Assembly: GCA_963699305.1 (NCBI GenBank)
Contig: OY969431.1
Coordinates: forward strand, 1,302,001-1,366,000
Reading direction: 5' to 3'
Origin: JBGQAS01 sp963699305
GTDB lineage: Bacteria; Chloroflexota; Anaerolineae; Anaerolineales; Anaerolineaceae
Length of the DNA stretch: 64,000 nt
Every line of letters starts with the position of its first letter. The stretch's first letter is position 1. Below the pieces are notes generated by a model. That model saw only the letters and a program-made list of their open reading frames with translations, did not search any database and was not told the DNA's origin. This document shows, one piece after another, positions 52,761-62,470 of this stretch. The translations under genes were made by a program, and so were the position numbers.

Positions 52761-54143
52761 TTACTCGAGGCTGGGTTCAACAGCTTGCCTGACTGTGTTT
52801 GAAACAGAATCCAAATCTGAGCTAAAGCATGAGGAGGAATCTACTAAATTTCCCGAGAGGTAAGCCTGGTAGGCTGCCAGATCAAAATGTCCGTGTCCCG
52901 AGAGGTTGAAAAGGATCACTCGCTGCTTTCCATCCCGCTTTGCCAATAATGCTTCATCAATAGCCGACTTGATGGCATGCGCAGATTCCGGCGCAGGCAG
53001 AATACCCTCTTCCCGGGCAAACATCACCGCTGAACGGAAAACATCGGTTTGTTCAACAGCGACTGCCTCTAGTAAATTGGCATTGTAAAGAGCACTGACC
53101 AAAGGTGACATGCCGTGATACCGCAATCCTCCAGCGTGGATGGGAGCCGGGACAAATTGATGTCCAAGGGTGTACATTTTTACAAGTGGGGTCAGCTCGG
53201 AAGAATCACCAAAATCATACATAAATTCACCGCGGGTCAAGGAAGGCGCTGCTGTTGGTTCGACTGCCAGACACCGCGTGGTTTTTCCATGCAGAATATT
53301 CTCCCGGACGAAAGGAAATGCAATTCCAGCAAAATTCGAGCCACCGCCAACACATCCAATGACGACGTCAGGATATTCACCTGCAAGTTCCATTTGCTTT
53401 AGGGATTCCTCTCCAATGATCGATTGGTGGATCAGAACATGGTTCAGGACAGAACCCAATCCGTATTTCTTGCTCCCGTTGGATGATGCAGCAACTTCCA
53501 CTGCTTCCGAAATTGCCATCCCCAATGAACCCGGGCAGGCAGGGTCCTTTTCGAGTACGGACCTGCCAGCATTGGTCCGCACCGAAGGGCTGGCAAATAC
53601 ATCCGCACCATACGTTTCCATCAAGTACCTGCGATACGGTTTCTGGTCATAACTGACCCTGACCATGTAGACTTCCAACTCCATATCAAAGAACTTGCAT
53701 GCCATCGCCAGTGCTGAGCCCCACTGCCCGGCTCCCGTTTCCGTTGTCATGGCGTGCACACCCGCCTTCTTATTGTAAAAGGCTTGTGCCACTGCGGTGT
53801 TGGATTTATGGCTTCCGGAAGGCGAAACACCCTCGTACTTGTAATAAATATGAGCTGGTGTATCGAGCGCTTTTTCCAGCCTGCGTGCACGCAACAAAGG
53901 CGTGGGTCGCCATAATTTGTAAATTTCACGCACCTCCTCGGGAATCTCAATGTAACGATCCCTGCTGACTTCCTGCATGATGAGATCCTCAGGAAATAGT
54001 ACGGAAAGGAAATCCGGTGTCACCGGTTGCCTTGTTCTTGGATGCAACACGGGAGCCAAAGGGACAGGACTATCGGCTGCCATGTTGTACCACCGCTGCG
54101 GTATTTCAGATTGCGGAAGATCAAAACGAGTTTGTGTTGCCAT
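52761..54143 (-). CDS. Tryptophan synthase beta-like protein TrpB2
   Basis: A 460-residue PLP enzyme of the TrpB2 group (longer than TrpB1, about 390-400). The PLP lysine is in SPSGSHKSNTAVAQ, and the phosphate loop is GCVGGGSNFAG. Other marks are RPTPLLRARRLEKAL, TTETGAGQWGSALA and the C-terminal LFNLSGHGHFDL. It forms tryptophan from indole and serine, often without TrpA. The start at 54143 has GGAGG 5-6 nt upstream. It stands alone, without other trp genes, behind a Trp-specific T-box, so it probably serves indole salvage. Confidence 0.92.
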   Translation of the reverse strand: MATQTRFDLPQSEIPQRWYNMAADSPVPLAPVLHPRTRQPVTPDFLSVLFPEDLIMQEVSRDRYIEIPEEVREIYKLWRPTPLLRARRLEKALDTPAHIYYKYEGVSPSGSHKSNTAVAQAFYNKKAGVHAMTTETGAGQWGSALAMACKFFDMELEVYMVRVSYDQKPYRRYLMETYGADVFASPSVRTNAGRSVLEKDPACPGSLGMAISEAVEVAASSNGSKKYGLGSVLNHVLIHQSIIGEESLKQMELAGEYPDVVIGCVGGGSNFAGIAFPFVRENILHGKTTRCLAVEPTAAPSLTRGEFMYDFGDSSELTPLVKMYTLGHQFVPAPIHAGGLRYHGMSPLVSALYNANLLEAVAVEQTDVFRSAVMFAREEGILPAPESAHAIKSAIDEALLAKRDGKQRVILFNLSGHGHFDLAAYQAYLSGNLVDSSSCFSSDLDSVSNTVRQAVEPSLE

Positions 54144-54183
54144 GTTTACCTCCAAAAGAAAAAAATGAGTGGAGGGATCAGCA

Positions 54184-54227
54184 ATTAAATAACAACAGCG
54201 CTCATCCCATCAAGGGGACGAACGCTG
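54184..54227 (-). terminator. T-box-controlled terminator
   Basis: On the minus strand CAGCGTTCGTCCC (54227-54215) pairs with GGGATGAGCGCTG (54208-54196), including two G-U pairs, then TTGTTATTT. The 5' arm contains TTCGTCCC, which the T-box antiterminator uses instead. Confidence 0.85.
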
Positions 54228-54512
54228 CCTGTCCGTGGTGCCACCCCGGTTAAGCTGGTTAACAACAAATCCCCTGATGATGCACCAGGGGAAAAGCCAG
54301 CTTCACTCGTTTTGGGTACAGTGAAAAATCACAATACCCTTTGCCCAGATAACGGTGGCGGCTCCGGCGCGGGCTACTTGTTTGAACGTTTGCCCTGCAA
54401 CTCCAAGGTCCATTCGGTTGGTTGGAATGGGCAGGTTTTCATCACTTCCTGCTCGCTGAACCATCCTTGCCCAACGTACTCGTCCTTTTCGTAGTATTTC
54501 TGTGTGTAATTT
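54184..54512 (-). ncRNA. T-box riboswitch specific for tRNA-Trp
   Basis: On the minus strand the leader has, in order: the stem I start (AAAGGACGAGTACG), an AG-bulge-like AGCGAGC with GTGATGAAAACC, the specifier segment GAATGGACC with the Trp codon TGG at 54412-54410, and the T-box GGGGTGGCACCACGG (54247-54233) whose NCCA-binding part would hold the tRNA 3' end. Then follows TTCGTCCCC, which completes the antiterminator. Uncharged tRNA-Trp would block the terminator and allow trpB2 expression. Most of the 390-bp gap before trpB2 is this element. Confidence 0.9.
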
Positions 54513-54518
54513 TGCTTG

Positions 54519-54546
54519 ATTATAGGCAAAATCCTCTTTCTGTCAA
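54519..54546 (-). promoter_or_regulatory. Promoter of the T-box-trpB2 transcript
   Basis: TTGACA (54546-54541), a 16-bp spacer and TATAAT (54524-54519): both boxes are exact consensus. Confidence 0.88.
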
Positions 54547-54548
54547 CC

Positions 54549-55631
54549 CTATGAAACAGTTGTATTTTTATTATTCCGTATTTCTTTTTTCTTTGGAGAT
54601 TCCGGCAAGGATTCAAAAATTGCTAACTTCTCCTGCCATAGAGCGGCTTTGCGTGTCCAGCGTACGTAATAGAAAATCGCCAGACACCCCAAGAGCATGG
54701 CTGCCAGTCCCAGCACACCCGCTTCAGGACCAAACACCCCCCCCGTCAGCCAGGCTGTCCCACCCTGCTGAATTTGAATAAAGCTGAAATCCGGAGCTAC
54801 ACCACTCACTGGAAAACCGAAAACAGTACCCTGAAAAAAATTCCAAGTAATATGCAAACCGATGGAGATGGCAAGGTCGCCGGTTAGAACATAACCCAAA
54901 CCAAGCATGATCCCTGCGACGATCAAGAAATCCATTGAAAGAAACGAAAAACCAGGGTTGGCGAAATGCAACGCTCCAAAGATACTCGAAGTGAGGATAA
55001 AACTGATAAGCAAAGCCCACTTGGCAGGAATGAAACGAAAATGTAAACCCTCTGCCAAATTTCTCAGCAGATATCCTCGCATCAACATCTCTTCAAAAAT
55101 GCCGATGGTGATGTAAAACGCTACGGAATAAATTATGCCTGTGAGGAAGGGAACACCTGATGCATTTACTGCTTGTGTCCCTGTAATTTCAAGCAACCCA
55201 AAAATCTGTTCCGAAGCGAAAATGAGCGTCATAAGACAAGCACCCAGACTTAATCCAAATGCCAAGTCCTTCCACCATAAAGCAGAAAAGTGAAATCCGA
55301 AATCATTAAATTTTCGTTTATCTAAAAAACGCCCCGCAATCCAGAAAGAAACGCCAATCGCACCCAACGGCAGGATGACATTCAAAAACCGTTGAAAGAT
55401 ATAAGCCGAGGATTCTGAGGTTGCCAGTGAGTTCACCCATTCAGAATTGATGGCACGCAGGATGAACCCAATGATGATCGTCAGTCCAAACGCTGCCAAT
55501 TGAAGCGCAATCACAAAGAGCACGATGCGGAACAAGCTGCGTATGCGATGCTCGTTTTCATTCCAAAGCAGATTGCCAGTTCTGGATTCCGGTTTAGCGA
55601 ACACTGTGGAAAAAAACTTCTTGAATGCCAT
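54549..55631 (-). CDS. CPBP-family intramembrane metalloprotease
   Basis: A 360-residue polytopic membrane protein with the CPBP (Abi) motifs: EEMLMRGYLLRNL (EExxxR), FGALHFAN (FxxxH) and HITWNFFQG (HxxxN). About eight helices. Bacterial members resemble Rce1 CAAX proteases; substrates are unknown. Its ATG lies 120 bp inside the 3' end of the ThyX-like gene in another frame. Such an overlap is unusually long, so the true start could be downstream (a TTG at LLWNENEH), or the ThyX-like frame could end earlier. Confidence 0.85.
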   Translation of the reverse strand: MAFKKFFSTVFAKPESRTGNLLWNENEHRIRSLFRIVLFVIALQLAAFGLTIIIGFILRAINSEWVNSLATSESSAYIFQRFLNVILPLGAIGVSFWIAGRFLDKRKFNDFGFHFSALWWKDLAFGLSLGACLMTLIFASEQIFGLLEITGTQAVNASGVPFLTGIIYSVAFYITIGIFEEMLMRGYLLRNLAEGLHFRFIPAKWALLISFILTSSIFGALHFANPGFSFLSMDFLIVAGIMLGLGYVLTGDLAISIGLHITWNFFQGTVFGFPVSGVAPDFSFIQIQQGGTAWLTGGVFGPEAGVLGLAAMLLGCLAIFYYVRWTRKAALWQEKLAIFESLPESPKKKEIRNNKNTTVS

Positions 55632-57022
55632 GCCAATCCTCTATCTCCATTCACTTTCAAATATGGTCCCAGAATGGGTGTTACTCTGCGGATTTCCTCC
55701 GCCATGCGCTGGGCAACACGCCGCATCGAAAAATGCGCACTCGGTTCCGTCCGCAGCCTTAATAGATGGAATGCGGTGCGCAAATTAAATTCCACAAGCA
55801 CTCGACGGTTATACCCATTGGGAAGAATATACGATCCAATATGAGGGAGAACTTTTTCCAATTCTTCATAAACGAAAGCAGCCTGCTCCATGGCGTTTCG
55901 ATACTCGTCTTCCATGCCAGCATCCACCATCGCACGTGGAGTTGCATACCCCAACCTAGGCGTGAACGGTTGTGGTGACTGCGTCATCATGCGGTGGCGC
56001 TTGAGCTCGTAATAAGCACCCTGATCAAGCGTCAGATCGAATGTGAAATTGGCAAATTCCATTTCGCGTATGGGTTGGTCGTGTTCATCCATGCTACCTA
56101 AAATCTTTTTTGCCATTCTTTGTTTTTCATCTATGGAAACTGTCTTTATGGCTTCCAAAGCCTTCGCAAAGGATTGCTGACCGTTACGGAAGCTGGCAGC
56201 TGCCAAGATGAAATTTTCTGCTTCTTTGTCATAACGAACAAGGTTACACCAATCGATTTCACTATCAGGTTTTGTTAAAGCGTTCTCATCTTCAATAATG
56301 GTATCGGCGCATGAATCAACAAGATAAGGAATTTTATCGGCATACTTCACCAGTGTAGGAACTACTTTTCGTGAAGTACTTTTTATTTCCGCACCAACAG
56401 TTTGAACTTCCCGTAATGGATGGGAAAGCATTTTACAAATAGCATGCTCCAAAGCGCGCGCGTTGATGGTGACGCCAACATTTGCCAGGGAACACGCTGG
56501 CAACAGGAAACGGCAGATATCCACATATAAGGTGCGCAGACGGGTCTCCCATGCCTGATCCGATTCACTGGGCAGCTTGTGGTTCCGTTGAGCGATCAAA
56601 TCCCTTACAGCCAAAAGGCTGCGCTGGTAGGTGGTAAACAGCAATTGAATTGTTTGCAAATACTTGGGCAGAAGCGGATGGCGCTGCAACTCGGGAGGAA
56701 CCAGAAAATCCTCTTGGCTCCACTTCTGATAGCGGGTGGATTTCTCGGTATAGGAAGCCAGTCGATTGGATTCCAACGATTCGACCGCAAGACGGGAAAT
56801 ATTTTCAACAGCAATATGAAGTACAGCATGCTCTGCCACTGATGCATGCCCATAACCCACTACCCAGCGCTCGTGAAAATCGGCAGATTTTTCGTCGGTT
56901 AATTCATTGGCGATTTCTTCGAACGTTTGTGGAGACCGCGATGTCTTTGCAAACGCCACCGCTATCGTTTCAGGAGATAATTTTTGCGGGTCAAGCAGGT
57001 ATACGCGGCGTTCTCGGGGCAT
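55511..57022 (-). CDS. Tandem ThyX-like protein
   Basis: A 503-residue protein made of two ThyX-like halves. The first (about 1-250) has HERWVVGYGHASVAEHAV and SNRLASYTEKSTRYQKW, where ThyX has RHRxxS...SxRY; the RH is missing. The second (about 255-490) has DQGAYYELKRHRMMTQSPQP and FTPRLGY, with RHR kept but a different rest, then EFNLRTAFHLLRLRTEPSAHFSMR. ThyX makes dTMP with FAD and methylene-THF as a homotetramer; here one chain would supply two unlike sites. The activity is uncertain. The start ATG 57022 has GAGGTG 7-8 nt upstream and overlaps the ribF end by 32 bp. Confidence 0.8.
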   Translation of the reverse strand: MPRERRVYLLDPQKLSPETIAVAFAKTSRSPQTFEEIANELTDEKSADFHERWVVGYGHASVAEHAVLHIAVENISRLAVESLESNRLASYTEKSTRYQKWSQEDFLVPPELQRHPLLPKYLQTIQLLFTTYQRSLLAVRDLIAQRNHKLPSESDQAWETRLRTLYVDICRFLLPACSLANVGVTINARALEHAICKMLSHPLREVQTVGAEIKSTSRKVVPTLVKYADKIPYLVDSCADTIIEDENALTKPDSEIDWCNLVRYDKEAENFILAAASFRNGQQSFAKALEAIKTVSIDEKQRMAKKILGSMDEHDQPIREMEFANFTFDLTLDQGAYYELKRHRMMTQSPQPFTPRLGYATPRAMVDAGMEDEYRNAMEQAAFVYEELEKVLPHIGSYILPNGYNRRVLVEFNLRTAFHLLRLRTEPSAHFSMRRVAQRMAEEIRRVTPILGPYLKVNGDRGLAWHSRSFFPQCSLNRNPELAICFGMKTSIAYAACSASCSL

Positions 57023-57944
57023 GGGAAAACACCTCATTTGCAATCCGAATGTCATCCTGGATGCGCAGTTTCAACGCATCCTCATTATCAAATTTTTCTT
57101 CCGGACGGATGTATTGAATAAACTCCAACGTCAGGTTCTCACCATATAAGTCTTGATCGAATTCAATCACGTAGGGTTCAACGGAAGGAACTGTCAAGTG
57201 ATCATCGTATGTGGGACGCATTCCAACATTTGTCACACCCGGGAATCGCTTGCGCTGCCACCATGCCCAGGTAACATAAATGCCGTTGGCAGGGAGAAGC
57301 TTGATGGGATCGATTTTTAAATTCGCTGTCGGGAATCCAAGCCTGTGCCCGCGACCAGCACCATGCACGACTTCTCCGCTGATGCGGTATGGTCTTCCGA
57401 GCAGCTCTGTAGCACGCGCCACATCACCCGTGGCTAAGGCTTTCCGGATCGTGCTCGAAGAGATAATCTCTTCTCCAACTTTTATCGGTTCAAAAGATTT
57501 GACCGAATAATTAAACTGTTGACCAAGTTCGATCAACCGTGCAACATCACCCTGGCGGTTCTTTCCGAGAGCAAATCCCTCGCCCACCCATAATTCCTTC
57601 ATGTCCAAATTCTCGTGTAGCAGGTTGATAAAGACTTCCGCACCAAGTTCCGCCATCACCTTATCGAAAGGTAAAGTGACCACCACATCAACACCCAATT
57701 CTTCAAGCAATTGAGCCCTTTCATCAGGAGTACTCAGGTAGTATGGGTTGGGGATCCCGCGCAAAACTACCGCGGGATGAGGATAAAAAGTCACCACAAC
57801 AGCAGGTGCACCCGCTGCGTGGGCAGCTTTCACCAGGTTGCCAACAATGAATTGATGCCCGATATGGACGCCATCGAATGACCCGATGGTGACCCAGGCA
57901 TTTTTCAAATGAATTTCCTGCAGTGAATTGAGATGACGCATCAA
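56991..57944 (-). CDS. ribF: Bifunctional riboflavin kinase/FAD synthetase RibF
   Basis: A 317-residue enzyme making FMN and FAD from riboflavin. The N-terminal FAD synthetase domain has TIGSFDGVHIGHQFIV and the region SSSTIRKAL; the C-terminal flavokinase domain has RPYRISGEVVHGAGRGHRLGFPTANL and LRIQDDIRIANEVF. Its ATG overlaps the truB stop by 4 bp. The downstream ThyX-like gene needs FAD, which fits the shared transcript. Confidence 0.94.
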   Translation of the reverse strand: MMRHLNSLQEIHLKNAWVTIGSFDGVHIGHQFIVGNLVKAAHAAGAPAVVVTFYPHPAVVLRGIPNPYYLSTPDERAQLLEELGVDVVVTLPFDKVMAELGAEVFINLLHENLDMKELWVGEGFALGKNRQGDVARLIELGQQFNYSVKSFEPIKVGEEIISSSTIRKALATGDVARATELLGRPYRISGEVVHGAGRGHRLGFPTANLKIDPIKLLPANGIYVTWAWWQRKRFPGVTNVGMRPTYDDHLTVPSVEPYVIEFDQDLYGENLTLEFIQYIRPEEKFDNEDALKLRIQDDIRIANEVFSHAPRTPRIPA

Positions 57945-58858
57945 GAGAAAAATACCTTTTTAGGCTGCCATTCATTCGTTTCCGAAATGAAATCCAGGAG
58001 TGCGACCAATTCACCCGCTTCACTCACACCACGTGCCTGAGTGATGCCGGTGTTTTCCGCCGGAATGCGATGCCCATGACGTAGTGCATCCACCTGTTCA
58101 TTCGTTAATTCGACGGCTGTCCAATCGGAAAGAGCCTCGGCTGCTGGGATCAAATATTGATACCAAGAGCCATCCACAAATGCATCGCGCAATTTTCGCA
58201 GGGGAACAGCATCACGCAAAGTAAACCGACCACTTTTCGTCCGCCGCAACCCAGCCAGTGTAGCGCCGCACCCTAATTTTTCACCGAGGTCGTGTGCCAG
58301 TGAGCGTACGTACGTTCCACTGGAACAATACACGTCGATGACAACTTCAGGGGGAGCCCATTCCAATAGTTCCAGGCTGTACACCTGGATTTTGCGCGGT
58401 GCCAATTCCACTTCTTCGCCTTCACGAGCCATTTCGTATGCCTTGCGTCCTTGCACCTTGATGGCGGAATATGGCGGAGGAACCTGTTCAATTTCTCCCA
58501 CGAAAGTCTTCAATGCCTCTTCAAATTGCTGCTCGGTGATATTAATTTCCTTATCGGCAGTGAGTACTTCGCCATCGGCATCATACGTATCGGTCGTCTG
58601 ACCAAGACGGATGATCGCCTGATAGCGTTTATCCGATGCGGATACATATTCACTGAGACGAACCGCAGGTCCAACCAGCACGACCAGCACGCCAGAAGCA
58701 CGCGGGTCAAGGGTACCCGTATGTCCTGCACGCCGGATGTTTGATCCACGACGGATGATCTGAACGACATCGTGTGAAGTAAGTCCCACCGGTTTATCGA
58801 TGACGATCACCCCGGAAATTGCATTATTAATATCGCTTTGTGTATTTTCCATTTTCAC
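57941..58858 (-). CDS. truB: tRNA pseudouridine-55 synthase TruB
   Basis: A 305-residue pseudouridine synthase acting on U55 in the T loop of tRNAs. It has GVIVIDKPVGLTSHDVV, the catalytic Asp in GHTGTLDPRASGVL, YSAIKVQGRKAYEMAREGE, SSGTYVRSLAHDLGEKL and a C-terminal domain. It overlaps the DHH gene stop by 4 bp and ribF by 4 bp. The truB-ribF neighbourhood is common in bacteria. Confidence 0.95.
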   Translation of the reverse strand: MKMENTQSDINNAISGVIVIDKPVGLTSHDVVQIIRRGSNIRRAGHTGTLDPRASGVLVVLVGPAVRLSEYVSASDKRYQAIIRLGQTTDTYDADGEVLTADKEINITEQQFEEALKTFVGEIEQVPPPYSAIKVQGRKAYEMAREGEEVELAPRKIQVYSLELLEWAPPEVVIDVYCSSGTYVRSLAHDLGEKLGCGATLAGLRRTKSGRFTLRDAVPLRKLRDAFVDGSWYQYLIPAAEALSDWTAVELTNEQVDALRHGHRIPAENTGITQARGVSEAGELVALLDFISETNEWQPKKVFFS

Positions 58859-59867
58859 TCCCCAGATTCTTCTTTCTTATTCCCTTCTGCGGGGTTGGAT
58901 TTTTTGGATGATATTACTCCAGCATCCAATAATTTTTGTGTTGCTGTCAAAACTTTTTCCTTTACTTCCTCCAGCGAGCCAGCCAGCTCCACGCCAGAAG
59001 CCGCTGGATGCCCCCCACCGCCAAATTGCAACGCAAGACTGGAAACATCAAATCCATTATGTGCGCGCCAACTTACCTTTATTTTGCCCTGTTTTTGCTC
59101 AATAAACAAGACCGAAATATCCACATCTTCAATATTGGAAAGGAGATTATTAAGGTCAGCATCGTCCGTGCCCGGATAATGGGCATCTTTGCGATCATCC
59201 ATTGTCAGAACTGTCCAGATGAGTCTATCTTGTCGCTGTAAATTTACCAGACCCCGACCCCAATAGCGTACACTTTCAAAGGAACGATTCATCAACGCCT
59301 GGGAATAAAGGTTGGGAAGATCCGCTCCACATTCCATCAAATTGGCTGCAATGCGCAGTTCGTTTGGCGTCATATTGGAAGTGCGGAAGCCGATCGTGTC
59401 GCTGATAACTCCACTCAGCAATACTTCCGCGATGGGCTTATCGATTACAAACCCCCATCTTGGCAGCCATTCAGCCAAAATAGAGGATGTTGCAGCTGAA
59501 TCCGGAAAAACCATATTCGTTTCAGCGAAATTGAGATTGGTAACGTGGTGGTCTATATTAATGTCAACCTTGCGTTCGCCCAGAGAACCCCCCAACCTCT
59601 CTTTATCGGAGCAATCCAGGGCAACGACGCAATCAAACTCCCCTGTTGGTTTTCGGATGATCTTCTCATGTCCGGGCAAATATTTAAAATATCTGCCACA
59701 CCATCCTTTAAAACCATTTGGACAGACTTACCCTTGGATTCCAGCGCCAGACCCAAACCAAGCACCGAACCCAATGCATCTCCATCCGGACGGATGTGCG
59801 ATGTAATCAATACCCTGGAAGCTGACATCAGCTTGCGACCGATTTCCTTAATTATCGCACTTTCCAT
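58855..59867 (-). CDS. DHH/DHHA1 phosphoesterase, NrnA-like (one frame break)
   Basis: About 337 residues. The DHH motifs are SHIRPDGDALGS, VVALDCSD and INIDHHVTNLNF; the C-terminal DHHA1 domain has SWRAHNGFDVSSLALQFGGGGHPAASG. Members such as NrnA degrade nanoRNAs and dephosphorylate pAp. The frame breaks at 59683-59685 (plus-strand TTT); one extra A in the coding strand gives GVADILKYLPGHEKIIRKPT. It starts 2 bp after rbfA, as in the usual rbfA-nrnA-truB row. Confidence 0.9.
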
Positions 59868-59869
59868 TC

Positions 59870-60244
59870 TTACTTCTTTTTAACCGTTCCTTTGGACTCC
59901 CCACGTATCTTTGCCAGTAGTTGTTCAATGTGATCAGCATTTTCAGGCGTTGGATCCCAGTGAAAACGTAATTTGGGAAAACTGCGTAACTCAATTTGCT
60001 GTGAAAGTTTTCGGCGAATGAAGCCGCTGGCACGCTCGAGACCTTTCATGATCTCTTTCTCGCGGATTTTCCCTTCGATTGCAGATACATAGATATCTGC
60101 GAAATATAACTCGCGATCAACCTTGGCATCAGTGATGGAAATTCCAACCAACCGCGGATCTTGAATTTCACCGCGCACCAGCATCTCTGCCAGGTCTTGA
60201 CGAATCCGATCGCTGATGCGTTGTAATCTCACTTCCGAAGGCAT
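59870..60244 (-). CDS. rbfA: Ribosome-binding factor A
   Basis: A 124-residue KH-fold protein for 30S subunit maturation. The sequence follows the family throughout: RISDRIRQDLAEMLVRGEIQDPRL, ISITDAKVDRELYFADIYVS, RASGFIRRKLSQQIELR and PKLRFHWDPTPENADHIEQLL. It lies 27 bp downstream of infB and is translated just before the DHH gene. Confidence 0.94.
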   Translation of the reverse strand: MPSEVRLQRISDRIRQDLAEMLVRGEIQDPRLVGISITDAKVDRELYFADIYVSAIEGKIREKEIMKGLERASGFIRRKLSQQIELRSFPKLRFHWDPTPENADHIEQLLAKIRGESKGTVKKK

Positions 60245-60271
60245 TGATACCTCAATTTTCCTTTTGCGACA

Positions 60272-62054
60272 TCATCCAACTTTTTCGAGCACAAAGCATT
60301 CCAATACATCGCCTTGCTGAAAATCATCAAAACCTTTGACTCCGATGCCGCATTCGAATCCCTGGCGTACTTCCTTGACATCTTCTTTTTCGTGCTTTAA
60401 GGAACTAATGTCCCCTTCCTGGATCTTGGCACTATTTCGCAGGATGCGGATTTTTGCATTACGGTGGATTTCACCCTTGGCAACCTTACAGCCTGCAATG
60501 TTGCCAAGTTTGGAAATATGAAAAACCGCCTGGACGACAGCAACACCCAATGATACTTCCTTGTATTCCGGTTCCAACATGCCTTTCAAAGCTTTTTCGA
60601 TGTCTTCGATGAGCCGATAAATAATTTCGTAAAGCCGGATGGAAATCCCTTCACCTTCTGCCAGCTTCCTAGCAGCGGGATCTGCCTGAACATTGAAACC
60701 AACGATGATCGCCTTGGATGCCGCTGCCAATAAAACGTCGCTATCGGCGATATTACCAGTTTCTGCGTGCAGCACATTGATTTTAATGTCGCCCTTGCTG
60801 AGGTCGTTGAGGGAATTGATGATGGGTTCCAAGGATCCTTGAACGTCAGCACGCACAATAAGGTTTAATTCCTTTACTTCGCCAGCCTGATACTTGGTGA
60901 AAAGATCTTCCAAAGTAGCTTTGGGTTGCGCAGCCTGTACCTGTTGATCTTTCTGCTTCAAGTCCGCCACTTCCGTGCGACCCTCTTTTTCACTTTCGAC
61001 AACGTGAAAAATATCTCCAGCTTCCGGTACGTCACTTAATCCAAGCACACGTACAGGTGTCGCCGGCCCAGCTTTGTGGATGTTGCGCCCACGATAATCA
61101 AACATGGCCCGCAGTTTCCCCACTGCCTTGCCAGCTACAACCACATCCCCAACGGATAGCGTCCCATTCTGGACAAGCAAGGTGGCAGCCACACCCTTGG
61201 TTTTATCGATCTGAGCTTCAATCACTGTCCCTACAACTGTTCCTTTGGGGTTGGCAAGGATCTGGGTGCTATCGGCAACCAACAAAATGGCTTCCAACAA
61301 GTCGTCCAGATGCTCCTGAGTCTTTGCTGAAACTGGCACCATGATGGTGTTGCCTTCCCAATCATCCGGAACAAGTCCAAGATCTGCCAATTGCTTTTTT
61401 GTCATTTCAATATTGGCAGTCGGGACGATCGATTTTATTCAATGCGACAATGATGGGAACCCGGGCAGCCTTGGCATGTGCTACGGCTTCCTTGGTTTGT
61501 GGCTGTACGCCATCATCCACCGCGACAACCAGGATGACGATATCAGCACCTTGAGCGCCACGTGCGCGCATAGCGGTGAAAGCAGCGTGACCGGGAGTAT
61601 CCAAAAACGTGATCAACCGGGTTTTGTGTTCAATTTGATACGCACCAATGTGCTGTGTGATACCACCCGCTTCCCCGGCTGCCACTTCCGTGTGACGGAT
61701 GGCATCCAACAAGGTTGTCTTTCCATGGTCAACATGCCCCAAGATGGTCACAACAGGTGGGCGAGATGCCAGGTTTTTAGGATCTTCACCGGCAATCGTG
61801 CGGCGCCATAATGGCACTTCGCCAGTCTCCACTTCCTTTTTTTCCTCGAGCGTTTCGGGCTTGGCTTCCATGCCCAACTCGGAAGCAACCACTGCGGCAG
61901 TATCAAAATCTACCACCTGGTTGATATTGGCGATCACACCATTCGCCATCAAAACTTTGATGACCTGGATTGGGCTGGCACTGATCCGCTGTGCCAGATC
62001 GCGTACGGTAATATTCGCAGGCAGCTCAATAGTTTTCGTTGTTTGTTCAGCCAT
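60272..62054 (-). CDS. infB: Translation initiation factor IF-2 (one frame break)
   Basis: About 593 residues, a short IF-2 without the long charged N-terminal domain. It has a small N-terminal helical domain (ITVRDLAQRISASPIQVIKVLM), GTPase motifs GHVDHGKTTLLDAI, DTPGHAAF and NKID, then domains II, C1 and C2 (CKVAKGEIHRNAKIRILRN; GFECGIGVKGFDDFQQGD). It brings fMet-tRNA to the 30S subunit. The frame breaks at GGG 61422-61424 (plus strand); one C fewer in the coding strand gives KIDRPTANIEMTKKQL. The start ATG 62054 has AGAGG upstream. Confidence 0.94.
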
Positions 62055-62168
62055 ATTCAACCTCTTTCCTTGGCAGTTCCCCTGAGCCATGATGAAAGCA
62101 TGCAAGAGTTTTTATTATCCTGCATACAAACATTATTCAATTTTGTTACAGTCACATACCTAATTAAG

Positions 62169-62462
62169 TCATTCTTTCGTTTCAGGTAAAGTGGCTAAAA
62201 ATTCCAAAAGAACCTTTCGATCGTTCTCCGTGATTTCCGTTTTTAATGCATGGGCCAGGGTGCCTTTGAGACCGTCTTCCCAGCAAGTTCGCTGGTTATG
62301 CAGGTAAGCTCCCCTACCAGATAGTTTTCCACTGGCATCCACCCGAACCCCTTCCGCAGTCCGAACAATCCGGATGAGTTGCCTTTTTGGAAGTACTTCC
62401 CGGCACCCCACGCATGTTCTTTGTGGGGTATGTTTTGGTTTGGGTCCAGTCTTACGTGACAC
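62169..62462 (-). CDS. YlxR-family RNA-binding protein
   Basis: A 97-residue basic protein of the YlxR (DUF448) family between nusA and infB, its usual place. The signature is RTCVGCREVLPKRQLIRIVR, with DASGKLSGRGAYLHNQRTCW following. A B. subtilis relative (RnpM) binds and modulates RNase P. The start is the GTG at 62462 with AGGAGG 4-5 nt upstream, 8 bp after the nusA stop. Confidence 0.88.
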   Translation of the reverse strand: MSRKTGPKPKHTPQRTCVGCREVLPKRQLIRIVRTAEGVRVDASGKLSGRGAYLHNQRTCWEDGLKGTLAHALKTEITENDRKVLLEFLATLPETKE

Positions 62463-62470
62463 GTTGCCTC

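Noticed and set aside
54374..54616. 80-aa minus-strand reading frame upstream of trpB2 as a leader peptide
   Set aside because: It lies across the consensus promoter and the T-box stem I, and has no ribosome site; the structure is explained by the riboswitch.
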